A stretch of DNA of 64,000 bases from assembly GCA_902776935.1 (NCBI GenBank), contig CACYRS010000011.1, forward strand, positions 1 through 64,000. The letters are read 5' to 3'. Position numbers and translations under genes: made by a program. The notes beneath the pieces were generated by a model. That model saw only the letters and a list, made by a program, of their open reading frames with translations. It was not told the DNA's origin and searched no databases. Positions within the stretch are counted from its first letter, which is position 1; every line of letters starts with the position of its first letter. Below, one piece after another: positions 33,955 through 44,695 of the stretch. The stretch is from an uncultured Prevotellaceae bacterium (lineage in GTDB: Bacteria > Bacteroidota > Bacteroidia > Bacteroidales > Bacteroidaceae).

Positions 33955-36006
33955 ATGGATAACAAACAGAATCAGAATAACAACGGGCCGAAGATGAACA
34001 TGCCCAAGTTCAATATGAACTGGATATACATGATAGCCATCCTCGCCCTGGGACTGCTGTATTTCTCAAGCGGCGGTCCTGAGAACAGCAGTATCGCGAA
34101 GAAAGCCACATACACAAACTTCAAGACGATGGTGGCCAAGGGCTACGCATCGAAGGTGGTGGTGAACAAGAGTCAGAACACCCTGAAGATGTACGTCAAG
34201 CCAGAGCATATCCGTGACGTGTTCCATCAGGGGACACAGCAGACGGGCACTGAGCCGTATATGGAGGTGGAGTTCGGATCGGTAGACCAGGTGGAGACAT
34301 TCCTCAACGAAGCCAAGGATGCCAAGACTTTCGACGGCGACCTCAGTTTCGAGAACCATCAGGACAGCGGATTCTTCAACATGATACTCTATAACATCCT
34401 GCCCTTCGCATTTATCATCGGCCTCTGGATACTCATAATGCGCCGCATGGGAGGCGGAGGCATGGGCGCAGGCGGCAGCGTGTTCAGCGTAGGCAAGTCG
34501 AAAGCCAAGATGTATGAGAAGGGCGGCGACCTGGGTATCACATTCAAGGATGTGGCAGGACAGGCAGGCGCCAAGCAGGAGATACAGGAGATAGTGGAAT
34601 TCCTCAAGAACCCACAGAAATATACCGATCTGGGAGGAAAGATCCCCAAGGGAGCACTGCTCGTGGGGCCTCCAGGAACAGGTAAGACCCTGTTGGCCAA
34701 GGCCGTAGCCGGAGAGGCAGGAGTGCCTTTCTTCTCGATGTCAGGATCAGACTTTGTGGAGATGTTCGTGGGTGTGGGAGCCAGTCGTGTGCGCGACCTC
34801 TTCTCACAGGCCAAGGCAAAGTCGCCATGTATCATCTTCATCGATGAGATAGACGCCGTGGGACGTGCCCGTTCGAAGAACCCAGCCATGGGCGGTAACG
34901 ACGAGCGTGAGAACACCCTCAACGCACTGCTTACAGAGATGGACGGATTCGGCACCAACAGCGGTGTTATCATCCTCGCTGCCACCAACCGTGCCGACAT
35001 GCTCGACTCAGCACTGCTGCGTGCAGGACGTTTCGACCGTCAGATACACGTAGACCTCCCTGACCTCAACGAGCGTAAGGAGGTGTTCCAGGTTCATCTG
35101 AAGCCGCTGAAGATTGACGACACTGTGGATATCGACTTCCTTGCCCGTCAGACACCAGGATTCTCAGGCGCCGACATCGCCAATGTATGTAATGAGGCCG
35201 CACTGATAGCAGCACGTCACGACAGTGAGAAGGTGGGCAAGCAGGACTTCCTCGATGCCGTAGACCGTATCATCGGAGGTCTGGAGAAGAAGACAAAGGT
35301 GATGACACAGGCCGAGAAACGTTCGATAGCCATCCACGAGGCTGGCCACGCCACGATATCATGGTTTACGGAGTTTGCCAACCCACTGGTAAAGGTAAGC
35401 ATCGTACCTCGCGGACAGGCCCTCGGAGCAGCATGGTACCTGCCTGAGGAGCGTGTACTGCAGACGAAGGAGGCAATGCTCGACGAGATGTGTTCGCTGC
35501 TTGGCGGACGTGCTGCCGAGGAGCTCTTCATCGGCTCAGTATCTACAGGAGCGATGAACGACCTGGAGCGTACCACAAAACAGGCCTACGGCATGATCGC
35601 CTTCGCAGGAATGAGCGAGAAACTGCCGAATATCTGTTATTACAACAATGCCGAGTATCAGTTCCAGAAGCCATATTCAGAGACAACGGCAAAGATTATG
35701 GACGACGAGGTGCTGCGCATGATCAATGAGCAGTATGAGCGTGCCAAGAAGATACTGATGGAGCATAAGGAAGGTCACGCACAGCTGGCCCAGCTGCTCA
35801 TCGACCGCGAGGTGATCTTCGCAGAGGATGTGGAGCGTATCTTCGGCAAGCGCCCATGGACCTCACGTGCTGAGGAGCTCCTTGAGGCTCAGATGAAAGC
35901 CGACGCAGAGCGTATGGCCGAGGAGAGAGCCAAGGAGTTGGAGCGGGAAGCAAAGGCTCTTGAGGAAAAAAAAGAAGAAACCCCAAATAATAAGGAGGAG
36001 GAATAA
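33955..36006 (+). CDS. ftsH: ATP-dependent zinc metalloprotease FtsH
   Basis: 683 residues. Two membrane helices (about 21-40, 143-163) with a periplasmic domain between, and a Gly/Met-rich stretch before the AAA+ module. Walker A is [16 protein letters not shown], Walker B is [12 protein letters not shown], and RAGRFDRQI is the second region of homology. The zinc site is HEAGH with a downstream acidic ligand ([12 protein letters not shown]). The C-terminus is acidic and Lys/Glu-rich. It degrades membrane and some cytosolic proteins. Its stop shares a base with the cdsA start (TAATG). Confidence 0.97.
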   Translation: MDNKQNQNNNGPKMNMPKFNMNWIYMIAILALGLLYFSSGGPENSSIAKKATYTNFKTMVAKGYASKVVVNKSQNTLKMYVKPEHIRDVFHQGTQQTGTEPYMEVEFGSVDQVETFLNEAKDAKTFDGDLSFENHQDSGFFNMILYNILPFAFIIGLWILIMRRMGGGGMGAGGSVFSVGKSKAKMYEKGGDLGITFKDVAGQAGAKQEIQEIVEFLKNPQKYTDLGGKIPKGALLVGPPGTGKTLLAKAVAGEAGVPFFSMSGSDFVEMFVGVGASRVRDLFSQAKAKSPCIIFIDEIDAVGRARSKNPAMGGNDERENTLNALLTEMDGFGTNSGVIILAATNRADMLDSALLRAGRFDRQIHVDLPDLNERKEVFQVHLKPLKIDDTVDIDFLARQTPGFSGADIANVCNEAALIAARHDSEKVGKQDFLDAVDRIIGGLEKKTKVMTQAEKRSIAIHEAGHATISWFTEFANPLVKVSIVPRGQALGAAWYLPEERVLQTKEAMLDEMCSLLGGRAAEELFIGSVSTGAMNDLERTTKQAYGMIAFAGMSEKLPNICYYNNAEYQFQKPYSETTAKIMDDEVLRMINEQYERAKKILMEHKEGHAQLAQLLIDREVIFAEDVERIFGKRPWTSRAEELLEAQMKADAERMAEERAKELEREAKALEEKKEETPNNKEEE

Positions 36007-36854
36007 TGAATAATTTTATTGTCAGGACGATAACGGGAGTGCTGTTTGTGGCAGCAGTGGTTACTTGCTTTCTTAATCCGAGAGCAATGGTGTTTCTCTT
36101 TGCTCTGGTCACAGGACTGACGATATGGGAGTTTACTGGCCTTGTAAACGATAAAGGCGGTATAACCATCAACCGCATGATCTGCACTGTGGCAGGAGTA
36201 TATTTCTTCCTCGCGATGGCAGGTTTCTGCAGTGGCATCACACCATCGTCGGTATTCATCCCCTATCTGTTGTCGATAGTCTACCTGATGGTAGCAGAGC
36301 TCTATTTGAAACAGGAAGACCCAATCGCAGACTGGGCATATACGATGATGTCGCAGATGTATATCGCATTACCATTCTCGCTGCTCAACGTTCTGGCTTT
36401 CCGCAGTCAGGGTTATGATATCCAGTACACCTATCTAATCCCCCTCTGCGTGTTTATCTTCCTCTGGATGAACGATACAGGCGCATACCTCTGTGGTTCG
36501 CTCTCAGGCAAGCACAAACTCTTCCCACGCATATCTCCAGGAAAGAGCTGGGAAGGCAGCATCGGAGGTGGCATCATAGTGATGGGCATAGCTGTGCTGA
36601 TATGGTATCTTACAGACAAATACGGAGTGAACGATTTGGGTCTGAATCCATTTGAGTGGGCTGGTCTTGGACTGACGGTAGTGGTGTTCGGCACCTGGGG
36701 CGACCTTGTGGAGAGTCTCTTCAAACGTACTCTCGGCATCAAGGACTCAGGGAATATCCTTCCAGGACATGGAGGAATGCTCGACCGTTTCGACTCCTCG
36801 CTGCTTGCAATACCAGCAGCAGTGGTATACCTCTACACACTCACACTTTTTTAA
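36006..36854 (+). CDS. cdsA: Phosphatidate cytidylyltransferase
   Basis: 282 residues with about seven to eight membrane helices. The C-terminal family signature is clear: GDLVESLFKRTLGIKDSG, then LPGHGGMLDRFDS, carrying the metal-binding aspartates. It makes CDP-diacylglycerol from phosphatidate and CTP, the branch point of phospholipid synthesis. Translationally coupled to ftsH. Confidence 0.95.
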   Translation: MNNFIVRTITGVLFVAAVVTCFLNPRAMVFLFALVTGLTIWEFTGLVNDKGGITINRMICTVAGVYFFLAMAGFCSGITPSSVFIPYLLSIVYLMVAELYLKQEDPIADWAYTMMSQMYIALPFSLLNVLAFRSQGYDIQYTYLIPLCVFIFLWMNDTGAYLCGSLSGKHKLFPRISPGKSWEGSIGGGIIVMGIAVLIWYLTDKYGVNDLGLNPFEWAGLGLTVVVFGTWGDLVESLFKRTLGIKDSGNILPGHGGMLDRFDSSLLAIPAAVVYLYTLTLF

Positions 36855-36891
36855 ATAAAAAATGTAAAATAAAAAATAAAAAATAATTACG
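36853..36891. repeat. AT-rich dispersed repeat, copy A
   Basis: A run of AAATAAAAAAT-like units ending in TAATTACG, directly before the lipoprotein ATG at 36892. 36 of 39 positions match the sequence at 49003-49041 (copy B), aligned without gaps. Confidence 0.7.
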
Positions 36892-37362
36892 ATGAAGAAT
36901 ATATTCGTTGCCTTTGTGGCTTTTCTGGCATTATGTGCCTGCAGTAATGGTGAGAAGAAAGCACTTGAATATCGCGGACTCTCCATGGGTACTCCATTCA
37001 AGACCTTCTGTGACTCTCTTGTAGCTCGCGGATTCGCTATCGACTCTGCCAAGACCGACTCAGACTTCTCACGTGTCTCGATGGTTAACCCCGCAGAGAA
37101 ATACCGTCTGATGATTGCTCAGCATAACGACACCATTGATGCCCTTCAGGAGAACTATATCATCTCTACTAACGACAGTACGCGAAAGATGTGGCAGCAG
37201 ATACGTGACGACTTCGAGAAGAGCATTGGCGCATGGCCAAACATGCTTAAGGACGGAGAAGACCATCGTATAGCGAAATTCGAGGCCGAGGGCGGATTCA
37301 TCACTGTAACCCTCGAGAACACCTACAAGCCAACGTTGTCTGTCCTTTATCAATCTAAATAG
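36892..37362 (+). CDS. Hypothetical lipoprotein
   Basis: 156 residues; lipoprotein signal MKNIFVAFVAFLALCAC with the Cys near 17. The mature part is a compact alpha/beta fold with YRGLSMGTPFKTFCDSLVA, YRLMIAQHNDTIDALQ and a C-terminal FEAEGGFITVTLENTY. Unknown family. It lies in the cdsA direction, 37 nt downstream, and 2 nt before the TonB receptor frame. Confidence 0.75.
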   Translation: MKNIFVAFVAFLALCACSNGEKKALEYRGLSMGTPFKTFCDSLVARGFAIDSAKTDSDFSRVSMVNPAEKYRLMIAQHNDTIDALQENYIISTNDSTRKMWQQIRDDFEKSIGAWPNMLKDGEDHRIAKFEAEGGFITVTLENTYKPTLSVLYQSK

Positions 37363-37364
37363 TC

Positions 37365-39437
37365 TTGCTATCAGCACTGATATCAGCACTGTTCTTCATG
37401 CCCACAACGGCAGAAGACACTATCCGCACCCAGCATCTTGAGGAGGTGGTGGTGACCTCTAACGGTGCCCTTCAACGAGTACAGAGTGTGCAGGCTGGAG
37501 CAGAACAGCTTCAGCTGAAAGAGCTCACCTCTACCCCATCGCTCTTTGGAGAGAATGATATCATGCGATCACTTCAGCTGTTGCCTGGCATCAAGGCCGA
37601 GAGCGACGCTTCGAGCAGTTTCCAGGTAAGAGGAGGAACGGCAGCACAGAATCTGGTGCTCTACGACAATGCGCCTGTAAGAAATGTAGGCCATCTGGCA
37701 GGACTCTTCTCTACCTTCAACGATGACGCCTTAGGAAGTGCCACACTCTACAAAGGGCTCCTCCCAGCGCAGTTTGGAGGGGCATCATCGGCAGTGCTGG
37801 ATATCACAGGACGTACAGGCGACAAACAGAACCTGCATGGAGGATTGTCGATAGGTCTGCTATCAGCAAAGGCGATGCTCGAGGGACCGATAGTAAAAGA
37901 CAAGGCCTCATTCCTTATCACAGCCCGCAGAAGCTATCTCGACGCCTTTCTTAAGCTGTCGAAGAACTACAGGAACAATGCCCTGTATTTCTATGACGTC
38001 AATGCTAAGGCCGACTGGACGATAACAAAACGCGACCAGCTGTTTCTTACCTTTTTCACTGGTTTCGACAGGACCGCCATAGAGGATATGATAGATATCC
38101 GTTGGCGTAACATCGCAGCAAGTCTGAAATGGCTGCATCATATCAACAGCGCAGGAAGCAATGCTCAGACAACAATCTTCCATAGCGACTACGAGACTGA
38201 CAACGGAATAGACATGTTTGGCATTAACGTATGGTTCAACGGACACATCCGTCAGGAGAGCCTGCGCCATGACCTGCACCTTGAACTAGGGAATCACAAG
38301 TTAGACATAGGCCTTCAGACATCACTTCTGAATATAAAGTCAGCAGAGTGGCAGATTGTTAACAAGCACGACAAAGAACAGCGCCGGGCCTGGGAGAATG
38401 CAGCATGGGTGAATGGCATATTCAAGTTCTCAAAAAGACTTACCGCCTCAGCAGGAGTGCGACTGAGCGCATTCTCACCTATGGGAGGATCACTATATTA
38501 CGATATCGATGAGAACGGTGAGATAGACTGGTTCTACAGCTACGACAAGAACCAGATAGTGAAGACCCACCTTAACCTCGAACCACGTGCAAGTCTCAAT
38601 TTCGACCTCTCACCTCTCACCTCTCACCTCTTACCCCTCTCTGTCAAGCTCGCATACGCACGTTCGACTCAGAATATCCACGCCCTGCGTAATCAGAACA
38701 CCACTACTCCATTCGACCGCTATACTATCAGCAGTAATATCGTAGATCCTGAGATAGCAGACCAGGTTAGCCTGGGTATCTTTACGATGACACCCTCACA
38801 GGACTATGACTTCTCGCTCGAAGGCTACTATCGTAAGGTAAAGAACGTGCTCGACTATCGCGACGGAAAATCCTTCAGCAGTGAGATAGAGATAGAGCGT
38901 CTCATCCTTCCTGGCGAGGGAAAAGGCTATGGAGTGGAGATGAGTGCAAGGAAGAACACTGGACGTCTTACCGGATGGCTCTCATATACCCTATCATGGT
39001 CAAAGACACGTATCGACGGTATCAACGGCAGCAGATGGTATGATGCCAACAACGACCGCCGACATGACGTCAGCATCGCCGCAATGTATCGTCTGAGCAA
39101 CAGATGGACACTCAATGCCGCGTGGGTCTTCAATACAGGACAGGCCTTTACGGCTCCCAGTGGAAAGTACCAGATAGAAGACAACTGGGTATACTACTAC
39201 GCAGAGCGTAACGGCTATCGTGCGCCAGACTATCACAGACTCGACGTGAGTGCCGTGTGGAAGAAGAAGTATCGCAGAACCACCCACGAATGGGCCATAA
39301 GCATCTATAATCTCTACAACCACTATAATCCCTACCTCATCAACTTCGAGGACAGTGAGAACGGTGCCCGTACCCGTGCTAAACAGTATTCGCTCTTCGG
39401 CATCGTACCCAGCGTAACGTTTAATGTAAAATTCTGA
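37365..39437 (+). CDS. TonB-dependent outer-membrane receptor
   Basis: 690 residues from a TTG two bases after the previous stop; an in-frame stop (37356-37358) excludes an earlier start. The first residues form a short signal-like stretch, then TonB-box-like EEVVVTSN. A plug domain (GENDIMRSLQLLPGI, FQVRGGTAAQNLVLYDNAPV, LPAQFGGASSAVLDI) and a beta-barrel ending in an aromatic follow (VPSVTFNVKF). Relatives often carry a carboxypeptidase-regulatory-like domain of about 80-100 residues before the TonB box; it is absent. The pairing with DUF4249 is typical. The substrate is unknown. Confidence 0.88.
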   Translation: MLSALISALFFMPTTAEDTIRTQHLEEVVVTSNGALQRVQSVQAGAEQLQLKELTSTPSLFGENDIMRSLQLLPGIKAESDASSSFQVRGGTAAQNLVLYDNAPVRNVGHLAGLFSTFNDDALGSATLYKGLLPAQFGGASSAVLDITGRTGDKQNLHGGLSIGLLSAKAMLEGPIVKDKASFLITARRSYLDAFLKLSKNYRNNALYFYDVNAKADWTITKRDQLFLTFFTGFDRTAIEDMIDIRWRNIAASLKWLHHINSAGSNAQTTIFHSDYETDNGIDMFGINVWFNGHIRQESLRHDLHLELGNHKLDIGLQTSLLNIKSAEWQIVNKHDKEQRRAWENAAWVNGIFKFSKRLTASAGVRLSAFSPMGGSLYYDIDENGEIDWFYSYDKNQIVKTHLNLEPRASLNFDLSPLTSHLLPLSVKLAYARSTQNIHALRNQNTTTPFDRYTISSNIVDPEIADQVSLGIFTMTPSQDYDFSLEGYYRKVKNVLDYRDGKSFSSEIEIERLILPGEGKGYGVEMSARKNTGRLTGWLSYTLSWSKTRIDGINGSRWYDANNDRRHDVSIAAMYRLSNRWTLNAAWVFNTGQAFTAPSGKYQIEDNWVYYYAERNGYRAPDYHRLDVSAVWKKKYRRTTHEWAISIYNLYNHYNPYLINFEDSENGARTRAKQYSLFGIVPSVTFNVKF

Positions 39438-39440
39438 GCC

Positions 39441-40241
39441 ATGAAGTATTTGCGTTTTACCATATTGTTTTCCGTGATGACGCTCCTCTCCTGTGAGAAG
39501 GACATCGACCTTGATTACCATCAGGTAGACCCACTCTATGTAATAGAGGCATCGATATCCAACGAAGGTACAAACGTACGCATCAGCCATACCAACAATA
39601 TGGACGACAACAATGGCATCAGCGATGTTACAGGGACGAAGGTGACCCTCAGCGACGACAAAGGCAACAAATGGGATATTCCCTATACCCGGAACGGCTT
39701 TCACCGTATGCCTTCGCTCAAGGGAGTGCCTGGCACAACATATTATATAGATGTGGAGATAGAAGGTAAGCACTACACCTCGACATCTACGATGCAGAAA
39801 GAACCTAAGATGAACAGTTTCCGTTTTGTCTGGATGAAGGTTGGATCGGAGAGAATCTGTTTTGGCGACCTTAAGATACAGGACATCCCCAATGAAGACA
39901 GCTGGTACTATATGCATATATATCGCAACGGTGTAGGCCATCGCTGGGCTGTGATGCGCGATGAACAGAATCCTAACAAGGAACTGCAACAGCTGTTCTC
40001 ATTCTTCCATGACGGGAAGACTCAGGAGAAAAACCAGCTTAATGACGGAGACGAGCTAAAGATCCTTATCAGAGCCATAGACCAGCGCTCATACGACTAT
40101 CTCTACTCCATGCAACTGATGGACAACACAGGCACCAACCCCATGCAGAATTTCACAGGAGGTTGCCTGGGATATTTTACAGCATATAATCAGATTACCG
40201 TTTACCGTACCTTCTACAAAGAGGATGTGGAAGAAGAATAG
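39441..40241 (+). CDS. DUF4249 lipoprotein
   Basis: 266 residues. The lipoprotein signal ends at MTLLSC (Cys near 18). The typical DUF4249 start is YVIEASISNEG, then VTLSDD and a late GCLGYFTAYN motif. Such proteins are outer-membrane partners of TonB receptors in Bacteroidetes, probably surface-exposed ligand binders. Three nt after the receptor; the 3' end overlaps the convergent lipocalin-like gene by 28 nt. Confidence 0.88.
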   Translation: MKYLRFTILFSVMTLLSCEKDIDLDYHQVDPLYVIEASISNEGTNVRISHTNNMDDNNGISDVTGTKVTLSDDKGNKWDIPYTRNGFHRMPSLKGVPGTTYYIDVEIEGKHYTSTSTMQKEPKMNSFRFVWMKVGSERICFGDLKIQDIPNEDSWYYMHIYRNGVGHRWAVMRDEQNPNKELQQLFSFFHDGKTQEKNQLNDGDELKILIRAIDQRSYDYLYSMQLMDNTGTNPMQNFTGGCLGYFTAYNQITVYRTFYKEDVEEE

Positions 40242-40693
40242 TTCTTCCTTATAATCATTGTGACGGTAACATTGTATTCCTCGTTTTCATAGCGTAGCGT
40301 AATGGTGTCTTCCGTAAAAGACATCACCTGTGCCAGGATTTTCTGGTTGCTGCCTGACTCATTGACAAACTCCAGTCTAAGGTTATTGTTATCACAACGG
40401 TATGTTCCTTCGTATATGACGTCACCAAACACATCGTATGCAGTGAAAGAGCCATTACGCATCATACCATTATATTTGCCATCAGGCATGAATACAAACT
40501 TATCATAGGAAAAATTCTCCGGTTCCAGATCCGTATCACCATCGATGATGACATCACCCTTATCCCATCCACGATACCATGTTCCTACGATATACTCGCC
40601 CAGACGCTGTCCGTCATCATCGCCAACGCCACAGCTACAGGTCAATATAAGGGCAGCCACAACGGCTGCCCTATATAAAATCTTACTTAACAT
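40214..40693 (-). CDS. Lipocalin-like lipoprotein
   Basis: 159 residues; signal with CSCG lipobox (Cys near 19-21). A lipocalin-like beta-barrel pattern follows: [40 protein letters not shown] and [20 protein letters not shown]. Possibly a small-molecule carrier in the envelope. It overlaps the asd stop by 11 nt, so it is probably translated from the asd message. Confidence 0.75.
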   Translation of the reverse strand: MLSKILYRAAVVAALILTCSCGVGDDDGQRLGEYIVGTWYRGWDKGDVIIDGDTDLEPENFSYDKFVFMPDGKYNGMMRNGSFTAYDVFGDVIYEGTYRCDNNNLRLEFVNESGSNQKILAQVMSFTEDTITLRYENEEYNVTVTMIIRKNYSSSTSSL

Positions 40694-41696
40694 TTCCTAC
40701 CTTTACGAGGTACTCAGCAATCTGAACGGCATTCAGAGCTGCACCCTTACGGATCTGGTCGCCAGAGAGCCAGAAGGTAAGACCACAGTCGTCGCTCAGG
40801 TCCTTACGAACACGACCTACGTAGATATCATCCTTGCCAGCTGTCTCGAGAGGCATAGGATAAGTGAGAGTAGAAGGATCGTCCTTCAGCGTACATCCAG
40901 GAGCGGCGGCGATAGCCTTCTGTGCCTCCTCAACGCTGATAGGCTTCTCTGTCTCAATCCATACTGACTCGGAGTGAGAGCGCAGAGAACTAACGCGAAC
41001 ACACATAGCAGAGCACTTGGCATCAGTATGCATGATCTTACGAGTCTCGTTGAACATCTTCATCTCCTCCTTGGTGTATCCATTAGGCTGGAACACGTCA
41101 ATCTGAGGAATAACATTGTAAGCCAACTGATGAGCGAACTTCTTGATAGTCTTCACCTCACCCTCTTCTACCATCTCCTTATACTGCTGCTGGAGCTCAG
41201 CCATTGCTGCTGCACCTGCACCAGAGGCACTCTGATAAGAAGCCACGTGGATACGCTTGATATGTGAGATCTTCTCCAGAGGCTGGAGAACAACAACCAT
41301 CATGATAGTGGTACAGTTAGGGTTGGCGATGATACCACGAGGACGGTTCAGGGCATCCTCAGCATTACACTCAGGCACTACCAAGGGCACATCGTCGTCC
41401 ATACGGAAGGCAGAAGAGTTGTCGATCATCACAGCACCATACTTTGTGATTGTCTCTGCAAACTCCTTAGATGTGCCTGCACCTGCTGAAGTGAAGGCGA
41501 TGTCAACATCCTTGAAGTCATCGTTGTGCTGCAGGAGCTTCACTTCTATCTCCTTGCCTTTGAAGGTGTACTTCGTTCCGGCACTGCGCTCAGAGCCAAA
41601 CAGTACCAGTTCATCCATTGGGAAATTTCTCTCTGCGAGGATACGCAGGAACTCCTGTCCTACTGCTCCACTCGCACCTACAATTGCTACTTTCAT
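40683..41696 (-). CDS. asd: Aspartate-semialdehyde dehydrogenase
   Basis: 337 residues from ATG 41696 (the longer frame overlaps the promoter). NADP-binding [16 protein letters not shown], catalytic Cys in [26 protein letters not shown], and late [12 protein letters not shown] with the active-site His region. It reduces aspartyl phosphate to aspartate semialdehyde, leading to lysine/DAP, threonine and methionine. It fits with metY further along the window. Promoter at 41733. Confidence 0.94.
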   Translation of the reverse strand: MKVAIVGASGAVGQEFLRILAERNFPMDELVLFGSERSAGTKYTFKGKEIEVKLLQHNDDFKDVDIAFTSAGAGTSKEFAETITKYGAVMIDNSSAFRMDDDVPLVVPECNAEDALNRPRGIIANPNCTTIMMVVVLQPLEKISHIKRIHVASYQSASGAGAAAMAELQQQYKEMVEEGEVKTIKKFAHQLAYNVIPQIDVFQPNGYTKEEMKMFNETRKIMHTDAKCSAMCVRVSSLRSHSESVWIETEKPISVEEAQKAIAAAPGCTLKDDPSTLTYPMPLETAGKDDIYVGRVRKDLSDDCGLTFWLSGDQIRKGAALNAVQIAEYLVKVGNVK

Positions 41697-41732
41697 AAGT
41701 CTAATTTTATTTTGAATGTATAATTTTGGCTG

Positions 41733-41813
41733 CAAAGTTACTACTTTTTTTTTATTTTTTGAATCAATTATTCACATTATTCACATTTCTTTCCGAAAAA
41801 AGCACTACCTTTG
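41733..41813. promoter_or_regulatory. Divergent promoters of asd and the antiporter
   Basis: Minus TAACTTTG (41733-41740) for asd and plus TACCTTTG (41806-41813) for the antiporter. The antiporter ATG (41822) is 8 nt after its -7 box. Confidence 0.6.
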
Positions 41814-41821
41814 CACTCGAA

Positions 41822-43954
41822 ATGAGTATGATTGCCGCATATTTGCCCATCACCGACCCCACGTTGATCTTCTTCGTGGTGCTTCTGATTATCCTCTTCG
41901 CTCCTATAGTGATGAGTAAACTACGTATCCCGCATATCATCGGAATGGTGCTCGCAGGTGTCGTGATAGGCAGTCACGGCTTCAATATCCTTGAGCGCGA
42001 CATTTCCTTCGAGATATTCGGCAGTGTGGGAATATATTATATCATGTTCCTTGCTGGTCTTGAGATGGATCTTGAGAGTCTGAAGAAAAACTCCAGGCAT
42101 TTCTTTATCTTCGGCCTTCTCACATGCTTCGTGCCACTGATACTTACGTATATCATGTCGCGTACACTGCTTGGATATTCCCATCCGGCATCGTTTCTAC
42201 TGGGATGTATCATGGCGTCAAACACCTTGGTGGCCTATCCTATCGTGGGGCGATACGGCCTGCAGAAACACTCTTCAGTACAGCTCTCCGTAGGCTCGTC
42301 GATGATATCGCTGTTTATGGCGCTGGTGATGATTGCCGCCCTGTCAGGAGCCTTTGAGGAAGGTGGAGGGTTCCTGTTCTGGCTTGGCTTCATACTGAAA
42401 CTCGCAGTATTCATAGCTGGTTCGATAGTGCTCATCCCCAAGATGGCAAGGTATTTCCTTCGCAGATACAGCGACTCTGTGATGCAGTATATCTTCGTGC
42501 TTGCAGTGATGTTCTTCTCTGCCGCGATGTCTAACTTCATAGGTCTGGAGGGAATCTTCGGAGCCTTCCTCTCAGGACTGATCCTCAACAGATACATCCC
42601 AAGTGTGTCAGCACTGATGAATCGCATCGAGTTTATTGGTAATGCGGTGTTCATTCCCTATTTCCTTATAGGTGTGGGAATGCTTATCAACGTGAGGACA
42701 CTGTTTTCCGGAGGTAATGTGCTGTGGGTAGTGTTCCTAATCGCCTTCTTCGGCACTTTCGGAAAGGCTGTGGCGGCATATATATCCTCTCTGCTGTTCC
42801 GTCTGCCTCAGCGCGATGGAAACATGATGTTCGGACTTACCTCAGCCCACGCTGCGGGAGCCATCGCGATGGTGATGGTAGGAATGCGTCTGGAGGTATC
42901 GCCAGGCAAATATCTCGTGAATGACGATATGCTGAATGGTGTCGTTATCATGATACTTGTGACATGTATCATCTCTACGATTATGACCCAGCGTGCCTCA
43001 CAGCAGATAGTGCTTGAGGAGCGAGGGAAGTGGAAAGAAGAGAGTGAGGCCCAGGGTGACGATGAGAAGATACTGCTCTGTGTGAAGTATCCTGATATCG
43101 CCCCAGGACTGCTCAGTCTCGCGGTGCTGCTGAGGAATCAGAAACTGAATCGCGGACTGGTGGCACTCAATGTGGTATACGATGACCAGAAATCCGCTGT
43201 AGGCCGCAAACAGGGTCTTCAGCTTCTTGAGAGTCTTCAGCAACAAGCTACTGCTGCCGATGTGCAGATGCAGACACAGGTAAGACTGGCATCCAACATC
43301 GCCAACGGCATCAAATACGCCTTCAGGGAGTTTGCTTGTTCTGAGATTGTGATGGGTATGCACGTGCATACGGATATCAGTCCAAAGTTCTGGGGAGACT
43401 TTATCCAGAGTCTCTATAACGGCCTGAATCGTCAGATTATCCTCACGCGTTTCATACAACCCCTGAACACTCTTCGACGTATTCAGGTGTGTGTGCCTTC
43501 GAGGGCAGAGTTCGAACCTGGATTCCACAGATGGCTGGAGCGCCTGAGTAGGATGGCAGAACAGTTGGATTGTCGCATACAGTTTCATGGACGCCCGGAG
43601 TCGTTGTCACTCATTGCAGAGTTCATCAACAACAATCATCCCAGTGTCCGTGCGGAATATACCCCTATGGGACATTGGAATGAGTTGCCTCGTCTGGCGA
43701 CAACCATCGCTGAAGATCATCTCTTTGTGGTTATCTCAGCCCGTAAGGGAACCATCTCTTACAAGAATGCCATCGAGCGTCTGCCAGATGAACTCACAAG
43801 ATACTACTCTGGCAAGAATCTGATGATAATCTTCCCTGACCAGTATGGCGACACTAAGGAAGACCGCATGAGCTTTACTGAGGCCCAGCATCATGAGGAG
43901 TCGAGTGTATATGATGCTATACTGAGATGGATTCATAGGAAAGAGAGGAGTTAA
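41822..43954 (+). CDS. Cation:proton antiporter (CPA2/Kef type) with C-terminal stress-like domain
   Basis: 710 residues from ATG 41822 (or two codons later). About twelve membrane helices occupy residues 10-410, starting LRIPHIIGMVLAGVVIGSHG and containing GLEMDLESL and the conserved AMVMVGM segment; these are CPA2 hallmarks. The C-terminal part (about 430-700) resembles two universal-stress-protein-like units (LLCVKYPDIAPGLLSLAV, VALNVVYDD). It should exchange Na+ or K+ for H+. The message is probably nearly leaderless. Confidence 0.88.
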   Translation: MSMIAAYLPITDPTLIFFVVLLIILFAPIVMSKLRIPHIIGMVLAGVVIGSHGFNILERDISFEIFGSVGIYYIMFLAGLEMDLESLKKNSRHFFIFGLLTCFVPLILTYIMSRTLLGYSHPASFLLGCIMASNTLVAYPIVGRYGLQKHSSVQLSVGSSMISLFMALVMIAALSGAFEEGGGFLFWLGFILKLAVFIAGSIVLIPKMARYFLRRYSDSVMQYIFVLAVMFFSAAMSNFIGLEGIFGAFLSGLILNRYIPSVSALMNRIEFIGNAVFIPYFLIGVGMLINVRTLFSGGNVLWVVFLIAFFGTFGKAVAAYISSLLFRLPQRDGNMMFGLTSAHAAGAIAMVMVGMRLEVSPGKYLVNDDMLNGVVIMILVTCIISTIMTQRASQQIVLEERGKWKEESEAQGDDEKILLCVKYPDIAPGLLSLAVLLRNQKLNRGLVALNVVYDDQKSAVGRKQGLQLLESLQQQATAADVQMQTQVRLASNIANGIKYAFREFACSEIVMGMHVHTDISPKFWGDFIQSLYNGLNRQIILTRFIQPLNTLRRIQVCVPSRAEFEPGFHRWLERLSRMAEQLDCRIQFHGRPESLSLIAEFINNNHPSVRAEYTPMGHWNELPRLATTIAEDHLFVVISARKGTISYKNAIERLPDELTRYYSGKNLMIIFPDQYGDTKEDRMSFTEAQHHEESSVYDAILRWIHRKERS

Positions 43955-43960
43955 GAATTT

Positions 43961-44695
43961 ATGATAGATATAAAAGATATAACAAAGAGCTTCGGCTCGC
44001 TGCAGGTGCTTAAAGGCATCGACTTGCATATCGGCAAGGGCGAGGTGGTGAGTATCGTAGGTCCCTCAGGAGCAGGCAAGACCACGCTCCTGCAGATAAT
44101 AGGTACATTGGATCGTCCTGATACAGGAAGTGTGATCGTTGATGGCATAGATGTCACGAAGATGTCGTCAAAGAAACTGTCAGACTTCCGTAATAAGCAT
44201 CTGGGATTCGTGTTCCAGTTTCATCAGCTGTTGCCTGAGTTCACTGCCATCGAGAATATCATGATTCCTGCATATATCGCAGGCATGTCGCATCGTCAGG
44301 CCAAGGAGCGCGCCAAGGAACTGCTCGACTTCATGGGTCTCGCAGATCGTGCTACCCATAAGCCCAATGAACTCTCTGGAGGTGAGAAGCAGAGAGTGGC
44401 TGTGGCCCGTGCTCTGGTGAATAACCCTGCCGTGATACTCGCTGACGAGCCCTCAGGATCACTCGACACGAAGAATAAGGAAGAGCTCCATCAGCTCTTC
44501 TTCGACCTTAGAGATAAATTCGGACAGACCTTTGTCATCGTTACTCACGATGAGGGTCTTGCCTCTATCACTGATCGCACTATCCATCTGCGCGATGGTC
44601 TCATCGAGGCCCCAGCAGAGCCTATAGAACCCCAAGAATCTCAAGCCCCTGAAGAATTATGCTTAAGCTCGGAGAATACCACAGACTCAGAATAA
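43961..44695 (+). CDS. lolD: ABC transporter ATP-binding protein, LolD type
   Basis: 244 residues. Walker [16 protein letters not shown], the Q-loop [12 protein letters not shown], signature [15 protein letters not shown], Walker [13 protein letters not shown] and the H-loop THDEG. The MacB/LolD-like ENIMIPAY segment supports lipoprotein release (LolCDE). A C-terminal extension of about 27 residues, rich in Glu/Pro, overlaps the next gene by 37 nt. LolC/E partners are not here. Confidence 0.85.
   Translation: MIDIKDITKSFGSLQVLKGIDLHIGKGEVVSIVGPSGAGKTTLLQIIGTLDRPDTGSVIVDGIDVTKMSSKKLSDFRNKHLGFVFQFHQLLPEFTAIENIMIPAYIAGMSHRQAKERAKELLDFMGLADRATHKPNELSGGEKQRVAVARALVNNPAVILADEPSGSLDTKNKEELHQLFFDLRDKFGQTFVIVTHDEGLASITDRTIHLRDGLIEAPAEPIEPQESQAPEELCLSSENTTDSE

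Noticed and set aside
37365-37420. TonB receptor as another internally deleted gene
   Set aside because: Lack of the N-terminal regulatory-like domain also occurs naturally in many receptors, and there is no retained N-terminal end to prove a deletion.
39000-39989. 329-codon minus-strand frame across the TonB receptor/DUF4249 junction
   Set aside because: Antisense to two recognisable genes, with no signal or motif.
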